DNA of 10,999 nucleotides from Clostridia bacterium (GTDB taxonomy: Bacteria > Bacillota > Clostridia > Oscillospirales > CAG-272): positions 1 to 10,999 of the forward strand of contig JAKSPR010000068.1 in assembly GCA_024404655.1 (NCBI GenBank), in the 5' to 3' direction. The translations under genes and the position numbers were made by a program. Below the pieces are notes generated by a model. It was not told the origin of the DNA. It did no database searches and saw nothing but the letters and a program-made list of their open reading frames with translations. Each line of letters starts with the position of its first letter. Positions within the stretch are counted from its first letter, which is position 1. Below, in pieces: positions 1 to 6,511 of this stretch.

Positions 1-1449
1 CGCATCTCCTTCAGCATGGGTGCTCCTCTGACCATCACCTCCCAGCCTAAGAGTATGACCGCGGCAGACGGCGATACTGTTACCGTCTCGGTATCAGTGG
101 CAGGTGGTGCTGCACCGTATAAATATCAGTGGCAGGTATATATGAAAGATAATCCTGTTTGGGATGACATCTATGGCAGTGATGGGGCAAAGAGCAGTAT
201 GACTTTCACGGCGTATGAAGCTACCCTTGCCTTGAAGTGTCAGTATCGTTGTGTGATCACAGATGCTGCCGGTGCGACCGTGGTTTCCAATGCCGCTGCG
301 CTTACAGAGAAGTCTGCAGCACAGCTGGTCATTACCGGACAGCCCAAGAACGTGTCAACTTCTGCGGGAGAGAATGTTTCGTTCTCCGTCACCGTATCCG
401 GCGGTAAAGCTCCTTATTCTTATCAGTGGCAGTATATGTGCGACGGCGTGAGCTCCTGGAGCAATATGTCCGGCGATGTAAACGCAAATATTCTCCGTCT
501 CAAAGCAGATAAGGATACCCTCGGCAAACATTACAAATTCCGCTGCGTGATCACTGATGCCGCAGGCAAGAAGATCGAAAGCCAGAGTGCAGCGCTGAAC
601 CAGCTTCTCGGTATTTCCGTGCAGCCGTACTGTCCCCCCGTTGCCGCAGGTGAAAAAGCGACCTTCTCTGTCGTCGCGACCGGCGGTAAAACACCGTATT
701 CCTATCAGTGGCAGTTTATGTGTGACGGCGTGGATTCCTGGACCAATCTGGTCGGTGATGTCAACTCCAGTACCCTCTCCTTTACAGCAGATCAGAGTAC
801 ACTGAACAGTCATTACAAGTATCGCTGCATTGTTACCGATGCGACCGGTCTCAAGATCGATACTCTGCCCGCAGCACTTACTGAAAAAGTGATTCCTGCG
901 CTGACGATCACGAGCCAGCCCAAGAGTGTGACGGCAAGTTATGGTCAGACAGTTACATTTTCAGTCGCTGTCAGCGGTGGTACTGCTCCTTATACCTATC
1001 AGTGGTACTACAGCACCGATGGTAAGACATGGTCTCAATATCCGAATTCGACCAGAGACAAACTTGAATTCAGCGCGAAAAACGATTTCTCATGGCAGTA
1101 TCGATGCAGCATCAAGGATGCAGCCGGCAAGAGTGTCATCACGAATAATGTGAAAATCACTGAGACGCTCCCTAAACTGAAGATTTCCACCCAGCCGAAG
1201 AATATAACTGTTAGTTGGGACGGTTCCGGTACCTTTACGGTAGCGGCAACCGGCGGTAAGGCTCCTTATTCCTATCAGTGGTATGTTTCCTTTGATAACG
1301 GAAACAACTGGAGCAAACTTGATGGTTACACATCAAAACAGGCATCTTTTTCCCACGTCAAATATGATACTGCTTTGTATTTCTGTTCGGTCACGGATGC
1401 TGCAGGGCAAACTGTCCGTTCCAACAGCGCTAAATTCGTACTCAAATAA
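1..1449 (+). CDS. Ig-like repeat surface/secreted protein, C-terminal part
   Basis: The frame is already open at base 1 (residues RISFS precede the first ATG at 16), and that ATG has no ribosome binding site, so this is the tail of a longer protein whose start lies upstream. It consists of five consecutive Ig-like repeats of about 92-100 residues (numbering from ATG 16: roughly 1-102, 103-196, 197-290, 291-382, 383-477). Each carries a 'QPK/QPY' opening strand, the signature 'GG.aPYsYQW', a 'YRC/FRC/YFC' core cysteine strand and a 'D A(A/T)G' turn. Repeats 2 and 3 are the closest pair and share an extra cysteine in 'MCDGV..W'. The last repeat ends directly at the TAA, with no sortase LPxTG motif, transmembrane anchor or dockerin. 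Such arrays usually act as spacers or adhesion modules in extracellular proteins; ligand and catalytic domain, if any, are not visible. Secretion is inferred, because the N-terminus is missing. Confidence 0.85.
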   Translation, partial: RISFSMGAPLTITSQPKSMTAADGDTVTVSVSVAGGAAPYKYQWQVYMKDNPVWDDIYGSDGAKSSMTFTAYEATLALKCQYRCVITDAAGATVVSNAAALTEKSAAQLVITGQPKNVSTSAGENVSFSVTVSGGKAPYSYQWQYMCDGVSSWSNMSGDVNANILRLKADKDTLGKHYKFRCVITDAAGKKIESQSAALNQLLGISVQPYCPPVAAGEKATFSVVATGGKTPYSYQWQFMCDGVDSWTNLVGDVNSSTLSFTADQSTLNSHYKYRCIVTDATGLKIDTLPAALTEKVIPALTITSQPKSVTASYGQTVTFSVAVSGGTAPYTYQWYYSTDGKTWSQYPNSTRDKLEFSAKNDFSWQYRCSIKDAAGKSVITNNVKITETLPKLKISTQPKNITVSWDGSGTFTVAATGGKAPYSYQWYVSFDNGNNWSKLDGYTSKQASFSHVKYDTALYFCSVTDAAGQTVRSNSAKFVLK

Positions 1450-1477
1450 GAATCACAGTCTGTCAAAAACAGAGAAG

Positions 1478-1509
1478 GGGCTGCAGCAAATACCAGGGTG
1501 CTGCAGCCC
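1478..1509 (+). terminator. Hairpin after the Ig-repeat gene, probable terminator
   Basis: GGGCTGCAGCA (1478-1488) pairs perfectly with TGCTGCAGCCC (1499-1509) over 11 bp with a 10-nt loop. GAATCA (1450-1455) and TGATTC (1511-1516) can close an outer stem. The hairpin begins 28 bases after the stop codon. The downstream T-tract is poor (TTGATT), so it may be a weak or bidirectional terminator or an RNA-stabilising structure rather than a textbook intrinsic terminator. Confidence 0.55.
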
Positions 1510-1591
1510 TTGATTCAATAAAAAGGGTACTGAAAAGACTCATTATACGCAAAGATGGAAGTATCTACATGCATAATCTGTGAGAGGACAA

Positions 1592-1615
1592 TATGTATCT
1601 GTCAAAACATACATA
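1592..1615. repeat. 7-bp inverted repeat upstream of the thi promoter
   Basis: TATGTAT (1592-1598) and ATACATA (1609-1615) are perfect inverted repeats separated by 10 bases, about 64 bases upstream of the thi -35 box. It could be an operator, but the arms are AT-rich and short, so chance is possible. No credible gene is seen in the rest of 1517-1678. Confidence 0.25.
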
Positions 1616-1678
1616 ATGACCAATGATTTCACGTCGCAAAAACAAATAGAGAAGAAATGTGCGGATCTTTGGAAATAC

Positions 1679-1707
1679 TTGACAAAATCTGCAGTATGTG
1701 TTATACT
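1679..1707 (+). promoter_or_regulatory. Sigma-A promoter of the thi operon
   Basis: TTGACA (1679-1684) is followed after exactly 17 bases by TATACT (1702-1707), preceded by the extended -10 dinucleotide TG (1699-1700). Transcription would start near 1713-1716, just before the TPP aptamer. A promoter this close to consensus fits a leader in which the decision is made by transcription attenuation rather than by initiation. Confidence 0.85.
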
Positions 1708-1720
1708 AATACTCGAAAAT

Positions 1721-1817
1721 CAAATACAGGGGAGCTTGTGCTGGCAGGCTGAGAGGAAGTCATCAACTTCGACCCTATAACCTGATACGGATAATGCCGG
1801 CGTAGGAAGATAATTTG
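1721..1817 (+). promoter_or_regulatory. TPP riboswitch (THI element) aptamer
   Basis: All conserved blocks of the thi-box are present in order: GGGGAGC (1729-1735), GGCTGAGA (1747-1754), ACCC (1772-1775), ACCTGAT (1780-1786), GGATAATGCC (1789-1798) and GCGTAGG (1800-1806). The optional P3a arm is a 5-bp stem GAAGT/ACTTC (1756-1760/1766-1770) with loop CATCA. CAAAT (1721-1725) and ATTTG (1813-1817) can close P1. Family knowledge: TPP binding to this aptamer represses thiamin genes. The following terminator and the thiamin genes downstream confirm the assignment. CGGAT (1788-1792), part of the aptamer core, is also complementary to ATCCG (1836-1840) in the 5' arm of the terminator. That pairing is a plausible antiterminator that TPP binding would prevent; this mechanism is inferred. 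Confidence 0.96.
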
Positions 1818-1831
1818 CTTTTGATTATACG

Positions 1832-1864
1832 GACGATCCGGTCATCGGATCGTCTTATTTTTTT
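1832..1864 (+). terminator. Riboswitch-controlled intrinsic terminator
   Basis: GACGATCCG (1832-1840) pairs perfectly with CGGATCGTC (1846-1854) around a 5-nt loop, followed by TTATTTTTTT (1855-1864). It lies 14 bases after the aptamer and about 228 bases before thiW, the classic place for attenuation of a thi operon when TPP is plentiful. Confidence 0.93.
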
Positions 1865-1880
1865 GCTTCAGAGGAGGATA

Positions 1881-2056
1881 GATGGGACTGGCGGCAAGGG
1901 AGCGCTTGACGTCTTTGAATTGTGCGATGGGAACCCGTAATTTCGGGGTGAGAGGAACCAGGATATTTCAGTTTTTCAGGAAACTGACGGAACCCGCCGG
2001 GGCAAGCGAACGGCGGAAAAAGGTTCGACCGACAGAATTCAATGAACAGAATTCTG
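1881..2056 (+). ncRNA. Unassigned structured leader between riboswitch terminator and thiW
   Basis: The stretch from the terminator to thiW is over 200 bases and fits no known leader I can name. Perfect helices can be drawn: CCCG/CGGG (1934-1937/1944-1947), TCAGTTT/AAACTGA (1968-1974/1981-1987) and CCGCCG/CGGCGG (1994-1999/2011-2016). CGCTTG (1903-1908) is complementary to CAAGCG (2003-2008), which sits in the loop of the last hairpin, so a pseudoknot is possible. GGCGG (1890-1894) can also compete for CCGCC (1994-1998). GGAACC occurs three times (1930, 1954, 1989). Translated in frame with thiW it gives a basic, low-similarity peptide, which argues for RNA rather than protein. It could be a second regulatory RNA, a remnant of a mobile RNA-bearing element inserted between an old ribosome binding site (1871-1877) and thiW, or simply chance folding. 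Confidence 0.35.
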
Positions 2057-2066
2057 ATTTTTCTTA
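2033..2066 (+). other. AT-rich terminator-like hairpin before thiW
   Basis: CAGAATTC (2033-2040) pairs with GAATTCTG (2049-2056) over 8 bp with an 8-nt loop, followed by a T-rich run (ATTTTTCTT). The same bases also form a direct repeat, ACAGAATTC at 2032 and 2046. Only three of the eight pairs are G-C, so it is weak as a terminator. It could be the 3' boundary of the structured leader or a stabilising stem just upstream of the thiW ribosome binding site. Confidence 0.35.
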
Positions 2067-2091
2067 TATTATGAGAGAAGGAAAAAAGAAA

Positions 2092-2829
2092 ATGAACAAT
2101 TCAAAAAAAGGTCAGAAGGGGCTGCTTCGCCTCGTGTTCCTTGCTATGATGGTTGCGCTGGGCGTAGTCATATCTCCCATCCTCCGTGTGGAAGGCATGT
2201 GCCCGATGGCGCATTTCATCAATGTCACCTGCGCCGTATTCTTAGGTCCGTGGTATTCGCTTCTGTGTGCTGCGCTGATCGGTGTTCTGCGTATGATCTT
2301 TATGGCAATTCCACCGCTGGCACTGACCGGTGCGGTTTTCGGCGCATTCTTGTCCGGTATTTTCTACCGGGTTTCCAAAGGAAACCTTTTGTTTGCAGTG
2401 CTGGGTGAGGTCTTTGGTACCGGTATTGTCGGAGCAATCGTCTCCTATCCGGTTATGACCTATATCTGGGGCAGAGAAGGTCTTTCATGGCTCTTTTATG
2501 TTCCCTCCTTTGTCTGCGGTACGCTGATCGGCGGTACCATTGCATACTTTGTTCTGCGCAGAATGGCAAGTAACGGTATGCTTGCAAAGATTCAGAAGGG
2601 TCTTGGCTCAGGTGTTTATCAGACTTCAGACGGACTTCTGGGCAATGCCATCTCCATCGCAGCCATCGGCGTGATCATTTACGTTGTGGTAGGACTGCTC
2701 AAGAATATGGTCAAAACTGAAGCCGTTATCTATACCTATGTTTCTTACGGCGCTCTGTTCGGTGCTTTGGCTGTGGCTGTCATTTATTATATCATTACGC
2801 TTATCAAAAAATACAGGAAAGCAGCCTGA
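2092..2829 (+). CDS. thiW: ThiW, ECF transporter S component for thiazole precursor
   Basis: Predicted membrane protein of 245 residues that should act as the substrate-binding (S) subunit of an energy-coupling factor transporter, importing hydroxyethylthiazole; the shared ATPase/T units are not in the window. The first 160 or so residues match ThiW in character: 'LAMMVALGVVISP', 'VEGMCPMAHFINV', 'GPWYSLLCAALIGVLRM' and 'LTGAVFGAFLSG', spanning about five hydrophobic segments. Residues 184-204 and 212-237 add two further hydrophobic segments not expected in the roughly 160-residue family core. ATG 2092 was chosen because GAGAAGG (2075-2081) lies 10 bases upstream and the protein then starts with a normal 'MNNSKK' lead-in. 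An in-frame ATG at 1882 behind GAGGAGG (1871-1877) would add 70 atypical residues. It is the first gene of the riboswitch-controlled operon, and thiM follows 26 bases after its stop. Substrate identity is inferred from family and neighbours. Confidence 0.85.
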   Translation: MNNSKKGQKGLLRLVFLAMMVALGVVISPILRVEGMCPMAHFINVTCAVFLGPWYSLLCAALIGVLRMIFMAIPPLALTGAVFGAFLSGIFYRVSKGNLLFAVLGEVFGTGIVGAIVSYPVMTYIWGREGLSWLFYVPSFVCGTLIGGTIAYFVLRRMASNGMLAKIQKGLGSGVYQTSDGLLGNAISIAAIGVIIYVVVGLLKNMVKTEAVIYTYVSYGALFGALAVAVIYYIITLIKKYRKAA

Positions 2830-2855
2830 CATTTACGGGGGAGGAAAGGTTTCCG

Positions 2856-3683
2856 ATGAATGAATCTGTTCTGCGGGGAGCACTGCTCCCGGAACTTCGT
2901 GAAAAACGCCCGATGATCCACTGCATCACCAATCCCATCTCCATTAATGCTTGTGCCAATGCGATTCTTGCTGTCGGTGCCTCGCCTATGATGGCGGAGC
3001 ACCCGGCAGAAGTTGCAGAGATTGTCAGAACAGCCGGAGCGCTGCTTCTGAATCTCGGAAACATTACTGATGTACGGATGGAATCCATGCATACTGCAGC
3101 TCAGACTGCGTGGAAAGAGAAGATACCGTTTATTCTGGACGCTGTCGGTGTCGGATGTTCTGCCATGCGGCGGCAATATGCAGAGACGATCATAAAGGAT
3201 TATGCTCCGGCTGTCATCAAGGGCAACTATTCGGAAATACACGCATTATGCCGGGCAGAATATCATTCCCGCGGAGTGGATACAGAGCTTTCTCTGACGG
3301 TCCGGGATACAGCACGCGCGGCGGTCCGATATGCACAGGAACATCACACCGTCGTGCTTGCCAGCGGAAAAACAGATATCGTCACAGACGGCGATCAACT
3401 GTACCTGATATCAAACGGAACACCGATGCTTGCACAGGTAACGGGTACCGGCTGTATGCTCGGTGCGCTCTGTGCATCGTATCTGGCTGTTGGGGATGCC
3501 TGCGATGCGGCAGTTACCGCCTGCGGTATGTTGGGAATCTGCGGGGAAATCTCTGAACGGAACTGCGGCAGACGCGGTACCGGCAGTTTTGCCGTCGGTC
3601 TGATGGACGCACTTTCGACCGTGGACAGTCAGTTTTTCTCTGAAAATATCAAACAGGAGGAATCATCCATTGAGAACCTTTGA
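2856..3683 (+). CDS. thiM: Hydroxyethylthiazole kinase ThiM
   Basis: Cytoplasmic kinase that phosphorylates 4-methyl-5-(2-hydroxyethyl)thiazole with ATP to give the thiazole phosphate used by ThiE; a salvage enzyme. The 275-residue length is normal or slightly long. Visible motifs are 'HCITNPISINACAN' (22-35), 'LDAVGVG' (94-100), 'VIKGNYSEIHAL' (120-131, where many homologues have Ala in place of Tyr125) and the ribokinase-fold anion hole 'GTGCMLGAL' (197-205) with Cys200 at the expected catalytic position. The start ATG 2856 follows GGAGG (2840-2844) with an 11-base gap. The gene lies directly after thiW, fitting import then phosphorylation of the thiazole alcohol. Its 3' end overlaps the thiE start by 14 bases and contains the thiE ribosome binding site, suggesting coupled translation. 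No key residue appears lost. Confidence 0.95.
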   Translation: MNESVLRGALLPELREKRPMIHCITNPISINACANAILAVGASPMMAEHPAEVAEIVRTAGALLLNLGNITDVRMESMHTAAQTAWKEKIPFILDAVGVGCSAMRRQYAETIIKDYAPAVIKGNYSEIHALCRAEYHSRGVDTELSLTVRDTARAAVRYAQEHHTVVLASGKTDIVTDGDQLYLISNGTPMLAQVTGTGCMLGALCASYLAVGDACDAAVTACGMLGICGEISERNCGRRGTGSFAVGLMDALSTVDSQFFSENIKQEESSIENL

Positions 3684-4311
3684 TCCTACCCTTTACTTTA
3701 TTACCGACAGCAGCCGATATGATGAAACGGAATTCTTATATCGTGTGGAAGAAGCCCTGTGCGGCGGTGTTACGCTGATGCAGCTCCGTGAGAAGGAAAA
3801 ATCCACAAGGGACTATATCGCTCTTGCCGAAAAAGTTCATGCACTTGCCATGCGTTATCATGTACCGCTGATCATTGATGACCGTGTGGATGTTGCTATG
3901 GCAATGGGAGCAGAGGGGGTTCATCTCGGACAGAGCGATATGCAGATCGCAACTGCGCGCAGAATTCTTGGTGAGGATATCATCATCGGTGCGACAGCCA
4001 AAACTGTTCCCCAGGCTCAAGAAGCCTTTGAGGGCGGTGCTGATTATCTCGGTGTCGGTGCAATCTATCCGACAACCACGAAGGTCAAGACCATACTGAC
4101 TTCCACAGAAACCCTTTCTGATATCTGCCGTGCTGTCCCGATTCCCGTAAACGCAATCGGCGGACTGAATAAAACAAACACGGATGTCCTGCGCGGTATC
4201 AGGATTGCAGGTATCTGTGTCGTTTCTGCCATTATGAAAGCAGATGATCCTAAATCAGAAGCAGAAACACTGCTTTCTATATCAAAAGAATTGCTCGCTT
4301 CCCGCGTGTGA
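3670..4311 (+). CDS. thiE: Thiamin-phosphate synthase ThiE
   Basis: Condenses HMP-PP with thiazole phosphate to form thiamin phosphate and pyrophosphate in the cytoplasm. The 213-residue length is typical for this TIM-barrel enzyme. Motifs in order are 'YFITDS' (9-14), 'QLREKEKSTRDY' (38-49), 'IIDD' (68-71), 'GVHLGQSDM' (83-91), 'GADYLGVGAIYPTTTK' (123-138) and 'NAIGGLN' (161-167), covering the diphosphate and thiazole-phosphate binding loops of the family. Translation begins at a TTG codon (3670), supported by a perfect AGGAGG (3655-3660) nine bases upstream and by the homology beginning immediately after it; no ATG is suitably placed. The start lies inside the end of thiM (14-base overlap), so translation is probably coupled. 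Its overlap with a stray ATG at 4308 is not taken as the thiD start. Confidence 0.95.
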   Translation: MRTFDPTLYFITDSSRYDETEFLYRVEEALCGGVTLMQLREKEKSTRDYIALAEKVHALAMRYHVPLIIDDRVDVAMAMGAEGVHLGQSDMQIATARRILGEDIIIGATAKTVPQAQEAFEGGADYLGVGAIYPTTTKVKTILTSTETLSDICRAVPIPVNAIGGLNKTNTDVLRGIRIAGICVVSAIMKADDPKSEAETLLSISKELLASRV

Positions 4312-4343
4312 TTCACTGCTTAAACATGAAAGAGGTACCGGGT

Positions 4344-5147
4344 ATGAAACTCAAAACAGCATTGACGATTGCAGGCAGTGACTGCAGCGGAGGCGCGGGT
4401 ATTCAGGCGGATCTGAAAACCATGACAATGAATGGTGTCTACGCGATGAGCGTGATCACTGCACTGACCGCACAGAACACCAGAGGTGTACGCGGGATCT
4501 CCGAGGTTTCACCGGACTTCCTTGAAAAACAGCTGGCCGCCGTGCTTGAAGATATTGAACCCGATGCTGTCAAAATCGGCATGGTGTCTGACTCAGGACT
4601 GATCCGTGTTATCGGGGAAAAACTGCACTTTTACGGGGCGAAGAATATTGTCTGCGATCCTGTTATGGTGGCTACCAGCGGAGCAGCGCTTCTGAAGCCT
4701 GACGCGGTGGATGCGCTGACCGGTATTCTTCTTCCGATGGCAACTCTTGTGACCCCGAATATCCCCGAGGCACAGATTCTTTCCGATACCCTGATTTGTG
4801 ATGCAGAGAGTATGACAAAAGCGGTGGAAGTCATCCACAACCGCTTTGGCTGTGCAGTCCTGCTTAAGGGCGGACATTCGATCAACGATGCCAATGACCT
4901 CTTGTTCAGTGGAACAGAAATGCACTGGTTTGCCGGGAAACGGATCAACAATCCGAATACCCATGGGACCGGCTGTACTTTGTCCAGTGCCATTGCATCC
5001 AATCTGGCAAAAGGTTATCCGATGGAGGATGCGGTGCAGCGTGCGAAGCAGTATATCTCCGGCGCACTGGCGGCAATGTTGGATCTTGGAAAAGGTTCCG
5101 GCCCGATGCATCACGGATTTGATTATCAGGGCACATTTTCTAAATAA
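4344..5147 (+). CDS. thiD: HMP / HMP-phosphate kinase ThiD
   Basis: Bifunctional cytoplasmic kinase that converts HMP to HMP-P and HMP-P to HMP-PP, feeding ThiE. The 267-residue length from ATG 4344 matches the family. Motifs are 'ALTIAGSDCSGGAGIQADLK' (6-25), 'VKIGMV' (76-81), 'VCDPVMVATSGAALL' (103-117), 'LVTPNIPEA' (135-143), 'VLLKGGH' (172-178) and 'HGTGCTLSSAIA' (207-218) with catalytic-position Cys211. The start is placed at 4344 because the family begins almost directly with the 'TALTIAGSD' strand and AGAGG (4331-4335) lies eight bases upstream. The earlier in-frame ATG at 4308 overlaps thiE and would add 12 residues not seen in homologues. The gene sits 32 bases after thiE and 39 bases before thiC, in the same operon. 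Confidence 0.95.
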   Translation: MKLKTALTIAGSDCSGGAGIQADLKTMTMNGVYAMSVITALTAQNTRGVRGISEVSPDFLEKQLAAVLEDIEPDAVKIGMVSDSGLIRVIGEKLHFYGAKNIVCDPVMVATSGAALLKPDAVDALTGILLPMATLVTPNIPEAQILSDTLICDAESMTKAVEVIHNRFGCAVLLKGGHSINDANDLLFSGTEMHWFAGKRINNPNTHGTGCTLSSAIASNLAKGYPMEDAVQRAKQYISGALAAMLDLGKGSGPMHHGFDYQGTFSK

Positions 5148-5186
5148 ATTCTGCTCTTTAGGAGCTTTGAAAGGATAGATATAACC

Positions 5187-6491
5187 ATGAGAAACTACAC
5201 TACCCAGATGGATGCGGCGAAGCGCGGCATCATCACCCCCGAAATGAAGGCGGTAGCGGCAAAAGAATACCGCACCGAAGAAGAGATCCGTGACCTTGTG
5301 GCAAGAGGTCAGGTTGCTATCTGTGCAAACAAGCTGCATACCTGTATCGAGCCTAACGGTGTCGGCTCCATGCTTCGCACGAAGATCAACGTCAATCTCG
5401 GCGTCTCTGCAGACTGCAAGGATTACGATATCGAAATGAAGAAGGTCATGGCAGCGGTCGATATGGGTGCCGAAGCAATTATGGATCTTTCCTCTCATGG
5501 TAATACCCAGCCTTTCCGCAGAAAACTGACCAGCGAGTGCCCTGCAATGATCGGCACGGTTCCGGTCTATGACAGTGTTATTCACTATCAGCGTGATCTG
5601 GCAACGCTGACGGCAAAGGATCTGATCGATGTGGTCAGACTGCATGCCGAAGATGGTGTAGATTTTGTTACTCTTCATTGCGGTATCACCAGAAAAACCA
5701 TCGATCAGATCAAAAATCACAAAAGAAAGATGAACATCGTTTCCCGCGGTGGTTCTCTCGTTTTTGCATGGATGTGTATGACGGGAAACGAGAATCCCTT
5801 CTATGAGTATTATGATGAGATTCTTGATATCTGCCGCGAATACGACGTCACGATTTCTCTGGGTGATGCCTGCCGTCCCGGCTGCCTTGCGGATGCAAGT
5901 GACGTCTGCCAGATTGAAGAGCTGGTGCGTCTCGGCGAACTGACTAAGCGCGCATGGGCAAAAGATGTTCAGGTCATGGTAGAAGGACCCGGCCACATGC
6001 CGCTTGATCAGATCGCAGCCAATATGAAGATTCAGCAGACAATCTGTCAAGGCGCACCGTTCTATGTACTCGGTCCGTTGGTTACCGATATTGCTCCCGG
6101 TTATGATCATATCACCTCAGCCATCGGCGGCGCAGTTGCCGCTTCTGCCGGTGCGGCGTTCCTCTGTTATGTCACCCCGGCAGAACATCTTGCTCTGCCG
6201 AACGTGGAAGACGTCAAGCAGGGAATCATTGCATCGAAGATTGCAGCGCACGCAGCGGATATCGCAAAGAAGATTCCTCATGCGATGGATCAGGACAATG
6301 CTATGGCTGATGCTCGCCGTACTTTCGATTGGGAAAAGCAATGGGAATGTGCCATTGATCCGGAAACCGCCAGAAAGATCCGCGACGATCGCAAGCCTGA
6401 ACACGAAGACAGCTGTTCCATGTGCGGTAAGTTCTGTGCTGTGAGAAGCATGAATAAAGCGCTGAACGGCGAATACATTGACATCCTCTGA
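5187..6491 (+). CDS. thiC: Phosphomethylpyrimidine synthase ThiC
   Basis: Radical-SAM enzyme that rearranges aminoimidazole ribotide into HMP-P, the committed step of pyrimidine formation. The 434-residue length is the short form common in anaerobic Bacillota and Archaea, lacking the extra N-terminal region of the roughly 630-residue E. coli enzyme. Conserved blocks are 'NPNGVG'-like 'EPNGVGSMLRTKINVN' (55-70), 'MDLSSHGN' (99-106), 'IVSRGGS' (184-190), 'SLGDACRPGC' (224-233), 'EGPGHMPLDQI' (266-276) and 'GAPFYVLGPLVTDIAPGYDH' (289-308). The C-terminal cluster ligands are Cys410, Cys413 and Cys417 in 'CSMCGKFC', that is CX2CX3C, one residue shorter than the CX2CX4C described for Caulobacter and E. 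coli ThiC. ATG 5187 follows AAAGGA (5170-5175). It is the last gene of the operon, followed 20 bases later by a strong hairpin. No in-frame defect is seen. Confidence 0.96.
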   Translation: MRNYTTQMDAAKRGIITPEMKAVAAKEYRTEEEIRDLVARGQVAICANKLHTCIEPNGVGSMLRTKINVNLGVSADCKDYDIEMKKVMAAVDMGAEAIMDLSSHGNTQPFRRKLTSECPAMIGTVPVYDSVIHYQRDLATLTAKDLIDVVRLHAEDGVDFVTLHCGITRKTIDQIKNHKRKMNIVSRGGSLVFAWMCMTGNENPFYEYYDEILDICREYDVTISLGDACRPGCLADASDVCQIEELVRLGELTKRAWAKDVQVMVEGPGHMPLDQIAANMKIQQTICQGAPFYVLGPLVTDIAPGYDHITSAIGGAVAASAGAAFLCYVTPAEHLALPNVEDVKQGIIASKIAAHAADIAKKIPHAMDQDNAMADARRTFDWEKQWECAIDPETARKIRDDRKPEHEDSCSMCGKFCAVRSMNKALNGEYIDIL

Positions 6492-6511
6492 TATAACAGA
6501 ATAAGGAAAAT

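Noticed and set aside
16..18. ATG at 16 as the true start of the Ig-repeat protein
   Set aside because: The frame is open upstream to base 1, there is no ribosome binding site, and the protein would lack any export signal.
16..1446. Regular repeats considered as a CRISPR array
   Set aside because: The repeats are about 280-300 bases, protein-coding and imperfect; they encode Ig-like domains.
1580..1780. Possible 66-residue gene before thiW
   Set aside because: It runs through the thi promoter and the TPP aptamer and has no convincing ribosome binding site.
2022..2030. GGTTCGACC resembling a tRNA T-arm
   Set aside because: No acceptor, D or anticodon arm can be built around it; it is probably part of the leader structure or chance.
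4308..4343. Upstream ATG for thiD
   Set aside because: It overlaps thiE, has no good ribosome binding site, and adds 12 residues before the family's usual N-terminal strand; ATG 4344 is better placed.
4593..6110. 505-residue open frame on the minus strand
   Set aside because: It lies entirely antisense to thiD and thiC, whose motifs are unambiguous; the translation has no recognisable domain and is rich in Cys, His and Arg, as expected from a shadow frame.
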